Assembly: GCA_963795385.1 (NCBI GenBank)
Contig: CAWCHK010000014.1
Span: 496,001 to 560,000, forward strand
Length of the DNA stretch: 64,000 nucleotides
Direction of reading: 5' to 3'
From: CAVURS01 sp963795385
GTDB lineage: Bacteria > Actinomycetota > Actinomycetes > Actinomycetales > CAVURS01
The position numbers and the translations under genes were made by a program. Under the pieces are notes generated by a model. The model had not been told where the DNA came from. It saw nothing but the letters and a program-made list of their open reading frames with translations, and did no database searches. This document shows, piece by piece, positions 32,893-41,245 of this stretch. Numbering within the stretch: the stretch's first letter is position 1; each line of letters opens with the position of its first letter.

Positions 32893-34026
32893 CTATCGAT
32901 CAGTCGGGAACGGCCCGTCCTCGCCCGGGGCCATCTGCTGGACGATCCGCTGGAGGTCGTCGACCGTGGCGAACTCGACGGTCAGCCGGCCCTTGCGGCG
33001 GCCCAGCGCGATCTTGACCCGGGTGTCGAGCCGATCGGAGAGCCGGGCCGCCAGGTCGTCCAGCACGGCCATCCGGGTGCCGGCCCGCGGTTTGCGCGCA
33101 GCGGGACCGGAATCCTCGCCCACCGCCACGATCTCCTCGACCGAGCGCACGGACAGGCCCTCGGCCACGATCCGCTGGGCCAGCCGCTCCATCGCGGCCG
33201 CGTCGTCCAGGCCGAGCAGCGCCCGCGCATGGCCCGCGGACAGCACCCCGGCGGCCAGCCGGCGCTGAACCAGGGGTGGCAGCCGCAGGAGCCGCAGGGT
33301 GTTGGAGATCTGGGGCCGGGAGCGATGGATCCGCGCGGCGAGCTCGTCGTGCGTGCATCCGAAGTCGTCCAGCAGCTGCTGGTAGGCAGCCGCCTCCTCC
33401 AGCGGGTTCAGCTGGCTCCGGTGCAGGTTCTCCAGCAGGGCGTCCCGCAGGAGGTCGTCCTCGGCCGTCTCCCGCACGATGGCCGGCACGGTCTCCAGGC
33501 CGGCCAGCTGACTGGCCCGCCAGCGCCGCTCCCCCATGATCAGCTCGTAGCGCGCCCCTCCCGGGTCCGCCACGGCGTCACCGGCAGAGCCGTCCCGACC
33601 GTCGTCACTTCCGGCTGGGACCGGCCGCACCACGATCGGCTGCAGGACTCCGATCTCCCGGACCGAGTCGACCAGCTCGGCCATCTCGTCCTCGTCGAAG
33701 ACCTGCCGGGGCTGGCGCGGGTTCGGGGCGATCTGCCCGACCGGGATCTCGGCGAAGTGGGCGCCGGGCACCGGCACCAGCTGGGTCAGGTCGATCTGAT
33801 CAGGTCGGACGGGAAGGTCGGTCGGGGCCGATGCGGAGGCCGTCCCGCCAGGCGAGCCGGTCCCTGGCTCCGCCGACGAGTCGCCCGAGCCACCGGGCCC
33901 ACCCGCCTCGTCGCGGTCGCGGAAGAACACGTCCACCGGTCGCTCACCCGTCCGGGTGGCCCCTTCGGGGGCGGTGGGGATCAGCGATCCCAGCCCGCGT
34001 CCCAGCCCGCGTCGCTTCTCGCTCAC
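32893..34026 (-). CDS. parB: Chromosome-partitioning protein ParB
   Basis: CTP-dependent clamp that loads at parS and spreads to organise the origin. 377 residues: N-terminal basic segment RRGLGRGLGSLIP, a disordered linker, the ParB/CTPase domain with PNPRQPRQVFDE and IMGERRWRASQLAG, a helix-turn-helix domain (EEAAAYQQLLDDFGCTHDELAARIHRSRPQISN in parts), and a C-terminal dimerisation domain. The start overlaps the parA stop (ATGA). Three parS sites lie 1-2 kb upstream. Confidence 0.97.
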   Translation of the reverse strand: MSEKRRGLGRGLGSLIPTAPEGATRTGERPVDVFFRDRDEAGGPGGSGDSSAEPGTGSPGGTASASAPTDLPVRPDQIDLTQLVPVPGAHFAEIPVGQIAPNPRQPRQVFDEDEMAELVDSVREIGVLQPIVVRPVPAGSDDGRDGSAGDAVADPGGARYELIMGERRWRASQLAGLETVPAIVRETAEDDLLRDALLENLHRSQLNPLEEAAAYQQLLDDFGCTHDELAARIHRSRPQISNTLRLLRLPPLVQRRLAAGVLSAGHARALLGLDDAAAMERLAQRIVAEGLSVRSVEEIVAVGEDSGPAARKPRAGTRMAVLDDLAARLSDRLDTRVKIALGRRKGRLTVEFATVDDLQRIVQQMAPGEDGPFPTDR

Positions 34027-35171
34027 CGCTTCTCCTCCGGGTCCACGGCCGCCATCGCAGCGCCGCGTTCAGCCAGCTCGGTCGCCGCCTCGAGATAGCT
34101 CAGCGCGCCACTCGAGGTCGGGTCGTAGGTCATCACCGTCTGCCCGTGACTGGGCGCCTCGGAGATCCGGACCGAGCGTGGCACCGTCGTCCGCAGCGAC
34201 TCGACGGGGAAGTGCGAGCGCACCTCGTCGGCGACCTGGGAGGAGAGCCGGGTACGGCCGTCGTACATGGTCATCAGGATCGACGACACGTGCAGCACCG
34301 GGTTGAGATGCGCCTGGATCATCTCGATGTTCTTCAGCAGCTGCGACAGGCCCTCAAGCGCGTAGTACTCGCACTGGATCGGGATCAGCACCTCGGTCGC
34401 AGCCACGAAGGCGTTGATGGTCAACAGCCCCAGGCTCGGCGGGCAGTCGATGAAGACGTAGTCCAGCCGAGTCGCTCCCGAGGTCTCCCGGTCGGCGAGG
34501 TAGGTGCGCAGGGCCCGGAGCAACCGGTTCTCCCGGGCCACCAACGACACCAGCTCGATCTCGGCGCCGGCCAGGTCCAGCGTCGCAGGCGCGCACCACA
34601 ACCCCGGCAGGTCGGGCGTCTGCTGAACCACGTCTGCCAGCGGCTCGCCCTCGATCACGACGTCGTAGATGCTCGGCACCTCGGCGTGATGGTCGATGCC
34701 GAGAGCCGTCGACGCATTGCCCTGCGGGTCCAGGTCGATCACCAGGACGGTCAGCCCACCCTGGGCCAGGGCCGCTGCCATGTTCACGGTCGTCGTCGTC
34801 TTGCCGACGCCGCCCTTCTGGTTGGCCACCGCCATGACGCGGGTCCGGGTCGGCTTGGCCAGCTCACGATCGCGCAGGACGATCCGACGCCGGGCGTCCT
34901 CCGAGACCTGTTGAGCGAGTGGCGTCTCGTGGTCCCCCTGAGGAAGCGACTCAGCCACCATTGCCCTCACCTCGTCAGTTCCACGTGAAACATCGCTGGT
35001 CTGCTGGTCGACCGGCGGCCCGGCCGGGTCCGCCGGCGTTCGTTCGTCCGGGGGCGACAGCGAAGCCACGACGGCCGCTGCGTCCGGCCAGCCCAGCCCT
35101 CCGCTCGGATCACCGTCCGGCACGACCAGCGGCCAGCCCAGACCGGGTGCCGCGGTGGCCAGATCGCTCAC
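34023..35171 (-). CDS. parA: Chromosome-partitioning ATPase ParA
   Basis: Walker-type ATPase that segregates origins with ParB. The motor begins at VMAVANQKGGVGKTTTTVN, with the switch region DLDPQGNASTALG and FIDCPPSLGLLTINA. An N-terminal extension of about 110 residues precedes it, as in other actinobacterial ParA. This extension contains the peptide DVSRGT, encoded by a parS site, which supports a start upstream of it. The GTG at 35171 overlaps the rsmG stop and the end overlaps the parB start, so rsmG-parA-parB are translationally coupled. Confidence 0.96.
   Translation of the reverse strand: MSDLATAAPGLGWPLVVPDGDPSGGLGWPDAAAVVASLSPPDERTPADPAGPPVDQQTSDVSRGTDEVRAMVAESLPQGDHETPLAQQVSEDARRRIVLRDRELAKPTRTRVMAVANQKGGVGKTTTTVNMAAALAQGGLTVLVIDLDPQGNASTALGIDHHAEVPSIYDVVIEGEPLADVVQQTPDLPGLWCAPATLDLAGAEIELVSLVARENRLLRALRTYLADRETSGATRLDYVFIDCPPSLGLLTINAFVAATEVLIPIQCEYYALEGLSQLLKNIEMIQAHLNPVLHVSSILMTMYDGRTRLSSQVADEVRSHFPVESLRTTVPRSVRISEAPSHGQTVMTYDPTSSGALSYLEAATELAERGAAMAAVDPEEKR
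34977..34992 (-). promoter_or_regulatory. parS site within the parA coding sequence
   Basis: On the minus strand TGTTTCACGTGGAACT matches the parS consensus TGTTTCACGTGGAACA at 15 of 16 positions. It encodes DVSRGT in ParA, so the DNA site and the peptide are conserved together. Confidence 0.9.
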
Positions 35172-35890
35172 CGCTCACCGCCCTGTCGCCGTCGTCGTGC
35201 GGACCGCTTCTCAGCGGCTGAACGTCCGACCGGACGTTCGCTCGACCCGACCCTAACCTGAACCACCCAGGTCGGGTCGGCCAAGATCCCCAGCCCCAGG
35301 ACAGCCACGCTCGACTCCTGGGCCCCGAGGGTCCTGAGGGCGCTCGCCGACCCCGCCAGCTCGACCTCTGCGCTCTGCCCCTTCAACGCGAGGAACGTCC
35401 CGCCGGGGCGGACCAGGGGCAGGCACCAGCCGGCCAGCCGGCCCATCGGAGCGACTGCCCGGGCCGTCACGCAGGTGGCCGAGAGCTCTCCGTGGAGCTC
35501 CTCCGCTCGGGCCCGGATCACGGTGACCCGATCCAGCTCCAGCCGGGCGATCACCTCGGTCAACCAGGTCGAGCGACGTAGCAACGGCTCGACGAGGACG
35601 AGCGACAGGTCCGGGCGGGCGATCGCAAGTGGGATCCCCGGGAGCCCGGCGCCCGAACCGACGTCGAGGACATCGGCTCCGGTCGGGACGAGCTCACCGA
35701 CGACGGCGGAGTTCAACAGGTGCCGGCTCCAGATCCGGCCACCCTCGGACGGTCCGATCAGCCCGCGCTCGGCCGCCTCACCGGCGAGCAGATCGGCGTA
35801 GCGCACCGCGAGTGGGAGCCGGTCGCCGAAGACGGCCCTCGCCGCCTCCGGCGCCGGTTCGATCTCGCCGCTGCCTGGCCCAGTCGTCAT
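35168..35890 (-). CDS. rsmG: 16S rRNA (guanine-N7)-methyltransferase RsmG
   Basis: Methylates N7 of G527 in 16S rRNA using S-adenosylmethionine. The 240-residue protein has the SAM-binding loop ADVLDVGSGAGLPGIPLAI and ARAVAPMGRLAGWCLPLVRPGG. The upstream WSRHLLNSAVV segment is typical of the family. The basic C-terminal tail ends SARRRRQGGER. Loss of this gene is a known route to low-level streptomycin resistance in other actinobacteria; nothing here suggests inactivation. It overlaps parA by four bases, and a parS site follows its start. Confidence 0.95.
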   Translation of the reverse strand: MTTGPGSGEIEPAPEAARAVFGDRLPLAVRYADLLAGEAAERGLIGPSEGGRIWSRHLLNSAVVGELVPTGADVLDVGSGAGLPGIPLAIARPDLSLVLVEPLLRRSTWLTEVIARLELDRVTVIRARAEELHGELSATCVTARAVAPMGRLAGWCLPLVRPGGTFLALKGQSAEVELAGSASALRTLGAQESSVAVLGLGILADPTWVVQVRVGSSERPVGRSAAEKRSARRRRQGGER

Positions 35891-35901
35891 CGTCGAGCCC
35901 C

Positions 35902-35917
35902 TGTTTCACGTGAAACT
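35902..35917 (+). promoter_or_regulatory. parS site upstream of rsmG
   Basis: TGTTTCACGTGAAACT is a near-perfect palindromic parS, differing from the full palindrome only at the last base. It lies 12 bp upstream of the rsmG start in the jag-rsmG spacer, 60 bp from another parS. Confidence 0.93.
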
Positions 35918-35977
35918 GGGAACGTCCGCAGGCGCTGCACCGGCGGGCGTTTCCGTGAGGCGGCGCCGCCTGCAGGA

Positions 35978-35993
35978 TGTTTCACGTGGAACG
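35978..35993 (+). promoter_or_regulatory. parS site downstream of jag
   Basis: TGTTTCACGTGGAACG matches the parS consensus at 15 of 16 positions. It lies in the jag-rsmG spacer, making a pair with the site at 35902. Confidence 0.92.
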
Positions 35994-36012
35994 AGGCGCC
36001 CTTCGGGGCGGC

Positions 36013-36810
36013 TCAGTCAGCCGGGCGTACGACGATCCGACGGTCCGGCTCCGAACCCTCCGAGCTGGAGGACAGCCCGGCTGCCGAGACCTGGTCATGG
36101 ACGATCTTCCGCTCGAACGGGTTCATCGCCTCGAGGCGGAGCGGCTCACCGCTGTCCCGAACCTGGGTGATGGCCTCCTGGGCCCGGACCACCAGTTGCT
36201 CACGACGACGGGCCCGATGGCCGGCAACGTCCAGCATCAGCCGAGTGCGATCGCCCGTACGAGCCTGTACGGCCAGCCGGGTGAGCTCCTGCAGCGCTTC
36301 CAGGACCTCGCCGTTCGGCCCGACCAGCCGGCGGGGGACGCGACCCTCGGACGAGTCGACGATGGCCACCGAGGCTCGCTCACCCTCCACATCGACGTCG
36401 AGGTCGCCGTCCAGGTCGGCAATGTCGAGCAGACGCTCCAGGAAGTCGGCCGCGATCTCGCCCTCCCGCTCCAGCCGCGCCGCCTGGTTCGAGGACCGGC
36501 CGGCGCGGGGAGCCGCGTCGTCGGCGTCAGCGTCGGCGTCGGCGTCGGCGTCGGCGTCATCAGTGTCACCGGCGTCAGCGTCATCAGCGGACTCGGTCTC
36601 GTCGTCCGAGGGGGAGGGCGCGGTCACCTCGTCCGCCGTGTCGTCGGCCGTCGTAGCGGTGTCCCCGACCTGACCCTCCGGCTGGCTCTGACCCTCCGGC
36701 TGGCTCTGATCCTCACTCTCGGGCGGACTGTCCGGGGAGTCGGTCGAGGGGTCGGCCGTCGACTCGGCCGGGTGGTCCAGGTGGTCCAGGTGCTGCTCGT
36801 CGGTACTCAC
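36013..36810 (-). CDS. jag: Jag (KhpB-like) KH/R3H RNA-binding protein
   Basis: RNA-binding protein that accompanies YidC in most bacteria. The first 115 residues are very acidic and low-complexity, including a run of Asp-Ala dipeptides encoded by a 6-bp repeat. A KH domain follows (AADFLERLLDIADLDGDLDV, GRVPRRLVGPNGEVLEALQELTRLAVQ) and then an R3H domain ending with MNPFERKIVHDQV. The acidic extension is longer than in most Jag proteins. It lies 71 bp after yidC on the same strand. Confidence 0.9.
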   Translation of the reverse strand: MSTDEQHLDHLDHPAESTADPSTDSPDSPPESEDQSQPEGQSQPEGQVGDTATTADDTADEVTAPSPSDDETESADDADAGDTDDADADADADADADDAAPRAGRSSNQAARLEREGEIAADFLERLLDIADLDGDLDVDVEGERASVAIVDSSEGRVPRRLVGPNGEVLEALQELTRLAVQARTGDRTRLMLDVAGHRARRREQLVVRAQEAITQVRDSGEPLRLEAMNPFERKIVHDQVSAAGLSSSSEGSEPDRRIVVRPAD

Positions 36811-36881
36811 AGGTGCTCCTTGGCGTACTGCCCGCGCCGCGGCGAGGGGATGGACTGCGGGTGGAGTGGGAGGGGAACGGC

Positions 36882-37973
36882 TCAGCCGGCTCGGGCCGAG
36901 CCTGGCTCACCCGGGCCGGAGTCTTCGTCGGGTCCTGAGGGGTCAGCCGGGCCGGACGAGCCGTCGACGTTTCTGGACGGGCCGGCCGCCGAGCTCCCGG
37001 CCTCGGACCCGGGCTTGGGTGCGCGCTTCTTGCGTGGCTGGTTGCGCTTCGGCTGCTGGCGCTGCCCGGTGACCGGCGGGGGGGTCGGCTCGCTCCTGGC
37101 CTCCGCGGTCGGCGCCTGGGGGTTGTTCTGCGCCTTCCGCGCCCGGCGGGCCTCCAGATCCTTCTCGGCCTGCGACCCGGGCGCGGGCATCCGGCGGATC
37201 ACGTAGAACTGCTGGCCCATCGACCACACGTTGGTGGTCAGCCAGTAGAGCAGGACACCGATCGGGAAGTTCACGCCGGAGATGGCGAAGAAGAGCGGCA
37301 GGACGTACATCAGCATCTTCTGCTGCTTGGCGAACGGGTTGTCCAGGGCCGCGGCCGGCATGTTCTTCTGCATCAGCTGCCGCTGCGTGGTGAACGTCGA
37401 GGCCGACATCAGCACGATCAGGGTCACCGTCAGGATCTGGGTGCTGACCGTCGAGGCGCCGATGAACTTGTCCGACAGCCGGGCGCCGAACAGGGTCGCC
37501 TGGTCGGCCTGGTGGATCAGCTTGAGCGAGAAGATCCCGATCGCGTGCGGGTCGGGCTGGGCGATGTTGCGCAGCACCCGGTAGAGGGCGAAGAAGACAG
37601 GGGACTGCAGCAGGATCGGCAGGCACGAGGCGAACGGGTTGGTGCCCGACTCCTTGTAGAGCGCCATCGTCTCCTGGGTCATCGCCTGGCGGGACGCGGG
37701 ATCGGTCTTGCCCTTGTACTTCTTCTGGATCTTCTGGATCTCCGGCTGGATCAGCTGCAGGCCCCGGGAGGCCTTGATCTGCTTGACGAACAGCGGGATC
37801 AGGATGATCCGGATGACGATCACGAGCCCGACGATGGACAGGGCCCAGGTCAGCCCGGACGCAGCGGGCAGCCCGATGGCGGTCAGCGCCGAGTGGAAGC
37901 TGACCATGATGAAGGCCACGACCCACTCGAGCGGCGCAAGGATCGCGCTGAAGAAACTGCCGATGCTGCCCAT
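36882..37973 (-). CDS. yidC: Membrane protein insertase YidC
   Basis: Inserts and folds membrane proteins with or without the Sec channel. The 363-residue actinobacterial form begins with a hydrophobic N-terminus (residues 5-25), and five to six membrane segments follow. The hydrophilic-groove Arg lies in WALSIVGLVIVIRIILIPLFVKQI, and the conserved PEIQKIQKKYKGK and LPILLQSPVFFALYRVLR segments are present. The last 90 residues form a basic then Gly/Ser/Pro-rich cytoplasmic tail. It lies between yidD and jag in the usual order. Confidence 0.96.
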   Translation of the reverse strand: MGSIGSFFSAILAPLEWVVAFIMVSFHSALTAIGLPAASGLTWALSIVGLVIVIRIILIPLFVKQIKASRGLQLIQPEIQKIQKKYKGKTDPASRQAMTQETMALYKESGTNPFASCLPILLQSPVFFALYRVLRNIAQPDPHAIGIFSLKLIHQADQATLFGARLSDKFIGASTVSTQILTVTLIVLMSASTFTTQRQLMQKNMPAAALDNPFAKQQKMLMYVLPLFFAISGVNFPIGVLLYWLTTNVWSMGQQFYVIRRMPAPGSQAEKDLEARRARKAQNNPQAPTAEARSEPTPPPVTGQRQQPKRNQPRKKRAPKPGSEAGSSAAGPSRNVDGSSGPADPSGPDEDSGPGEPGSARAG

Positions 37974-37979
37974 GTGTGC

Positions 37980-38246
37980 CTATCGCGTCCGGAGGGAGGG
38001 CGTGCTGGCGCCCGATGAGGGATTCTGTGGCGGAACGTGATCGACGCCGCCCGGGTTCCACGGGTGGCAGCGCAGCAGCCGCCGCGCGGCGAGCCAGCTG
38101 CCCCGGAGCGCTCCGTGCCGGGAGATCGCCTGCACGGCGTACGACGAGCACGAGGGGTAGAACCGGCAGCGCGGCCCCAGCAGCGGGGACAGCACCAGCT
38201 GGTACCCCCGCACGATCAGGGTCAGCCCGCGGGCGAGCGGACTCAT
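37980..38246 (-). CDS. yidD: Membrane protein insertion efficiency factor YidD
   Basis: Small peripheral membrane protein assisting YidC-dependent insertion. The 88 residues show the family signature YQLVLSPLLGPRCRFYPSCSSYAVQAI, with the conserved Cys pair, and HGALRGSWLAARRLLRCHPWNPGGVDHVP. The start overlaps the rnpA stop by four bases, and yidC begins seven bases downstream. Confidence 0.97.
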   Translation of the reverse strand: MSPLARGLTLIVRGYQLVLSPLLGPRCRFYPSCSSYAVQAISRHGALRGSWLAARRLLRCHPWNPGGVDHVPPQNPSSGASTPSLRTR

Positions 38247-38629
38247 CGGCCGGCCCGGCGCTCGGCGGAGGCCAGCGCGCCGTCCAGGTCCGCGCCCAGG
38301 ACGGCGGAGGATGCCGTTGCCGACGGCGGCAGAGCGCGGACGACCAGCCGCGAACCGGGAGGAAGCCGGTCGATCCGGGCGGCCGAGAGGGCGCGGAGCC
38401 GCCGGCTGACCCGATGCCTGATCACCGAGCCCCCCACGGCCTTGGGCACGACGAACCCCACGCGGGCTGGTGTGGTGGCCGGCACGTGATCGGGATCGGG
38501 GTGGGCTCCAGCCGCACCGTCGGCAAGCAGCAGGTGCACCACGAGTGCGGATCGCCCGGCCCGGGCCCCACGGCGGACCGTCGCCGAGAAGTCGGCGGGG
38601 TGCCGGAGCCGGTGCGGGGCAGCGAGCAC
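38243..38629 (-). CDS. rnpA: Ribonuclease P protein component
   Basis: Protein subunit that helps RNase P RNA bind pre-tRNA. The 128 residues include the RNR-type motif in GSVIRHRVSRRLRALSAARI and the N-terminal RLRHPADFSATVRRG. The GTG start is 12 bases after the rpmH stop. The family's central segment carries an insert rich in Ala/Gly/Asp (GAAGAHPDPDHVPATT), a modest departure from the usual length. Confidence 0.95.
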   Translation of the reverse strand: MLAAPHRLRHPADFSATVRRGARAGRSALVVHLLLADGAAGAHPDPDHVPATTPARVGFVVPKAVGGSVIRHRVSRRLRALSAARIDRLPPGSRLVVRALPPSATASSAVLGADLDGALASAERRAGR

Positions 38630-38641
38630 TGCTGCCGTGCC

Positions 38642-38779
38642 TCAGGCGGACAGGCTGGAGCGGCCCTTGCGACGCCGGGCGGACAGGATCGCGCGGCCGG
38701 CGCGGGTGCGCATGCGCAGCCGGAAGCCGTGCGTCTTGGCCCGGCGCCGGTTGTTGGGCTGGAACGTGCGCTTGCTCAC
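38642..38779 (-). CDS. rpmH: 50S ribosomal protein L34
   Basis: Short basic ribosomal protein of 45 residues, beginning MSKRTFQPNNRRRAKTHGF and ending GRSSLSA, fully matching L34. The GTG start is at 38779, with a weak GGAG-like site (CGGAGTCTC) upstream. It is the first gene of the rpmH-rnpA-yidD-yidC-jag series and is divergent from dnaA across a 392-bp spacer. Confidence 0.97.
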   Translation of the reverse strand: MSKRTFQPNNRRRAKTHGFRLRMRTRAGRAILSARRRKGRSSLSA

Positions 38780-39171
38780 GAGAGACTCCGTAGGGAGGAA
38801 GGCGCCGTCATCACACGCTCACGAGGGCATGCAACAACGTCCGCCACAGCGGCGGGACCTCACACGGTACGGCGCAGCACAGCGACCGGTCAAACCCGTG
38901 GAGCAAGCCCCACAACCGTCCTCGAACCTGCCAGGATGGCCCCGGCACGGGCTCGAGGGGAGTCGCCACGCCGCGCTCGGACAAAGTTGTTCTGAGCACG
39001 GCAACCGGCTTCCACAGGACGGTTTCGTGGATGGGGTTGTCTGGCCACGGCGCTCTTGTTAGCGTCGCGGCTCGCGCCCGATCCGGAAATCCACAACCTG
39101 TGGATGAATGTGTGGACGCGCGGTGGAACGTTGCCTCGGGGCAGCGTCCGTCGGGGTGAGGATGGTTATTC
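38780..39171. promoter_or_regulatory. rpmH-dnaA divergent spacer with DnaA-box-like sites
   Basis: This 392-bp non-coding region carries the promoters of rpmH and dnaA. Near the dnaA end are AAATCCACA (39087-39095), TGTGGATGA (39099-39107) and TGTGGACGC (39111-39119); the first two form an inverted pair around ACC. They resemble DnaA boxes with one or two mismatches and may serve autoregulation of dnaA. The rest shows no clear feature. Confidence 0.55.
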
Positions 39172-40710
39172 GTGAGCACGCCGATGGCGCAGGACGAGGT
39201 CGACTTCACGGCGGTGTGGAACAGCGCCCTGAATGCCGTCTCGGACACGATGTCCGCCCAGCAGAACGCGTTCCTGCGCCTCGCCCGCCTGGTCGGCCTG
39301 ATCGACAACACCGTCCTGCTGGCCGTCCCCAACGACTTCACCAAGGGCGTCCTCGAGGAGCGGCTGACCGCGCCGCTGACCGACGCCCTGAGTGACCAGC
39401 TCGGTCGTGACCTGCACCTCGCGATCACGGTCGACGCCAGCCTCGCGGCCGCAGCCAGCACCGATGCCCGCGAGATGCACGACCCGCGCACGGCCCGTGA
39501 GGGCGGAGCGGTCGTCGACCTCACCAGCCTGGAGGAGCACGCGGCGACGGGTGGCGAGCAGGGTCCCGAGGGCGCGAACGGCTCCGCCGGCGCGCAGGAG
39601 CCCGTCCCCGGGTCGGCCCAGGCGCTGGAGGCCGACATCTTCCGGGTCGGCCCCGGCCCGGCCAGCGCCTCGCCGCGGGAGTCCCGGCTCAACCCGAAGT
39701 ACACCTTCGAGACCTTCGTGATCGGCGCCAGCAACCGGTTCGCCCACGCGGCCGCGGTCGCCGTGGCCGAGGCGCCGGCCAAGGCGTACAACCCGCTCTT
39801 CGTCTACGGCGAGTCCGGCCTGGGCAAGACCCACCTGCTGCACGCGATCGGCCACTACGCCCGCAACCTCTACCCCGGCGTCCGGGTGCGCTACGTGAAC
39901 TCCGAGGAGTTCACCAACGACTTCATCAACAGCATCCGGGACGACAAGGCCCAGGCCTTCCAGAGCCGCTACCGCGAGATCGACGTCCTGCTGATCGACG
40001 ACGTGCAGTTCCTGCAGCGCGCCGAGCGCACGCAGGAGGAGTTCTTCCACACCTTCAACACGCTGCACAACGCCAACAAGCAGATCGTCATCACCTCGGA
40101 CCTGCCGCCCAAGCAGCTGCAGGGCTTCGAGGAGCGGATGCGCAGCCGGTTCGAGTGGGGCCTGATCACCGACGTCCAGCCCCCGGACCTGGAGACCCGG
40201 ATCGCCATCCTGCGCAAGAAGTCCGCGCACGAGCGGCTCACGGCGACCGACGACGTGCTGGAGTTCATCGCCAGCAAGATCTCCACCAACATCCGCGAGC
40301 TCGAGGGCGCGCTGATCCGGGTGACCGCCTTCGCCAGCCTCAACCGGCAGACCGTCGACCTCAACCTGGCCGAGATCGTGCTCAAGGACCTGATCATCGA
40401 CGACCACGCGCCGGAGATCACCGCCGCGCAGATCATGGGCCAGACGGCCGGCTACTTCGGCCTGACGATCGACGACCTGTGCAGCTCCTCCCGCTCGCGG
40501 GTGCTGGTCAACGCGCGGCAGATCGCGATGTACCTGTGCCGGGAGCTCACCGAGCTCTCGCTGCCCAAGATCGGCCAGCACTTCGGCGGCCGCGACCACA
40601 CCACGGTGATGCACGCGGACCGCAAGATCCGGCTGTTGATGGCCGAACGCCGCAGCATCTACAACCAGGTCACCGAGCTGACCAACCGGATCAAGCAACA
40701 GCCGCGCTGA
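39172..40710 (+). CDS. dnaA: Chromosomal replication initiator DnaA
   Basis: ATP-dependent initiator that binds DnaA boxes and melts oriC. Domain I covers residues 1-80 (VWNSALNAV... LAVPNDFTKG). An acidic/Gly-rich linker reaches about residue 170. The AAA+ motor has Walker A GESGLGKT (Lys219), Walker B VLLIDDVQFLQ, and the arginine-finger region RMRSRFEWGL. Domain IV has the signature ARQIAMYLCRELTELSLPKIG with GGRDHTTVMHA. The GTG start at 39172 gives 512 residues; no strong ribosome site is visible. oriC follows directly. Confidence 0.98.
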   Translation: MSTPMAQDEVDFTAVWNSALNAVSDTMSAQQNAFLRLARLVGLIDNTVLLAVPNDFTKGVLEERLTAPLTDALSDQLGRDLHLAITVDASLAAAASTDAREMHDPRTAREGGAVVDLTSLEEHAATGGEQGPEGANGSAGAQEPVPGSAQALEADIFRVGPGPASASPRESRLNPKYTFETFVIGASNRFAHAAAVAVAEAPAKAYNPLFVYGESGLGKTHLLHAIGHYARNLYPGVRVRYVNSEEFTNDFINSIRDDKAQAFQSRYREIDVLLIDDVQFLQRAERTQEEFFHTFNTLHNANKQIVITSDLPPKQLQGFEERMRSRFEWGLITDVQPPDLETRIAILRKKSAHERLTATDDVLEFIASKISTNIRELEGALIRVTAFASLNRQTVDLNLAEIVLKDLIIDDHAPEITAAQIMGQTAGYFGLTIDDLCSSSRSRVLVNARQIAMYLCRELTELSLPKIGQHFGGRDHTTVMHADRKIRLLMAERRSIYNQVTELTNRIKQQPR

Positions 40711-41245
40711 CCAGCACGGACGCAGCATGTTTCCGGCTCATGACGCTCCGCACACACACTGTGGACAAGGCTGTGGAACGTGCTCCACTCGCGGTTTCCA
40801 CCGCCCCTGTGGACAGCCGGTGGATGGCGGCGGACCGGTTGGGGACGCGCGTGAACTTCATGGGTACGGCGGGTGGACGGCCTGCGGACCGTCCACCGCA
40901 GCCTGCGGCGCTCGCCCGCGTTGCCCCCAGGCCACCCACAGGCCGCACCGCCTCTGACCTGCAGCGACACCGGTTATCCCCAGAGTCCACACCAGCGAAG
41001 AAGACGATGATTCTTATCTCGATGATGATGTCGCCCGAGAACGTCCACCCGACCACTGCCACCACGGCCGGGCCGGACCAGGCAACGCGGGACCGTGGCG
41101 ACGTATCGCTCTGTGTCGGTGACGGATACTGTCGTCCCCGCGCTGGCACGGGGTCAGCGCGCGGACCCCGCGCGTCGGCGCGGCCTCCGGGCAGATCGCC
41201 CGGGACGCCCCGAGGGCAGGGTCCGATGCGGAAGGACGGTGGCAC
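40711..41245. other. oriC: Probable replication origin oriC (dnaA-dnaN spacer)
   Basis: In actinobacteria oriC lies between dnaA and dnaN. This 535-bp non-coding spacer has a consensus DnaA box at 40760-40768 (TGTGGACAA), near-consensus boxes at 40808-40816 (TGTGGACAG) and 40974-40982 (TTATCCCCA), and weaker ones at 40772-40780 and 40984-40992. An AT-rich stretch at 40997-41030 (about 62% A/T in a roughly 70% GC genome) next to the last boxes is a good candidate unwinding element. The number of strong boxes is lower than in Streptomyces. Confidence 0.8.
40760..40768 (-). promoter_or_regulatory. Consensus DnaA box in oriC
   Basis: TGTGGACAA (TTGTCCACA on the minus strand) is an exact actinobacterial DnaA box, 50 bp after the dnaA stop. 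Confidence 0.75.
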
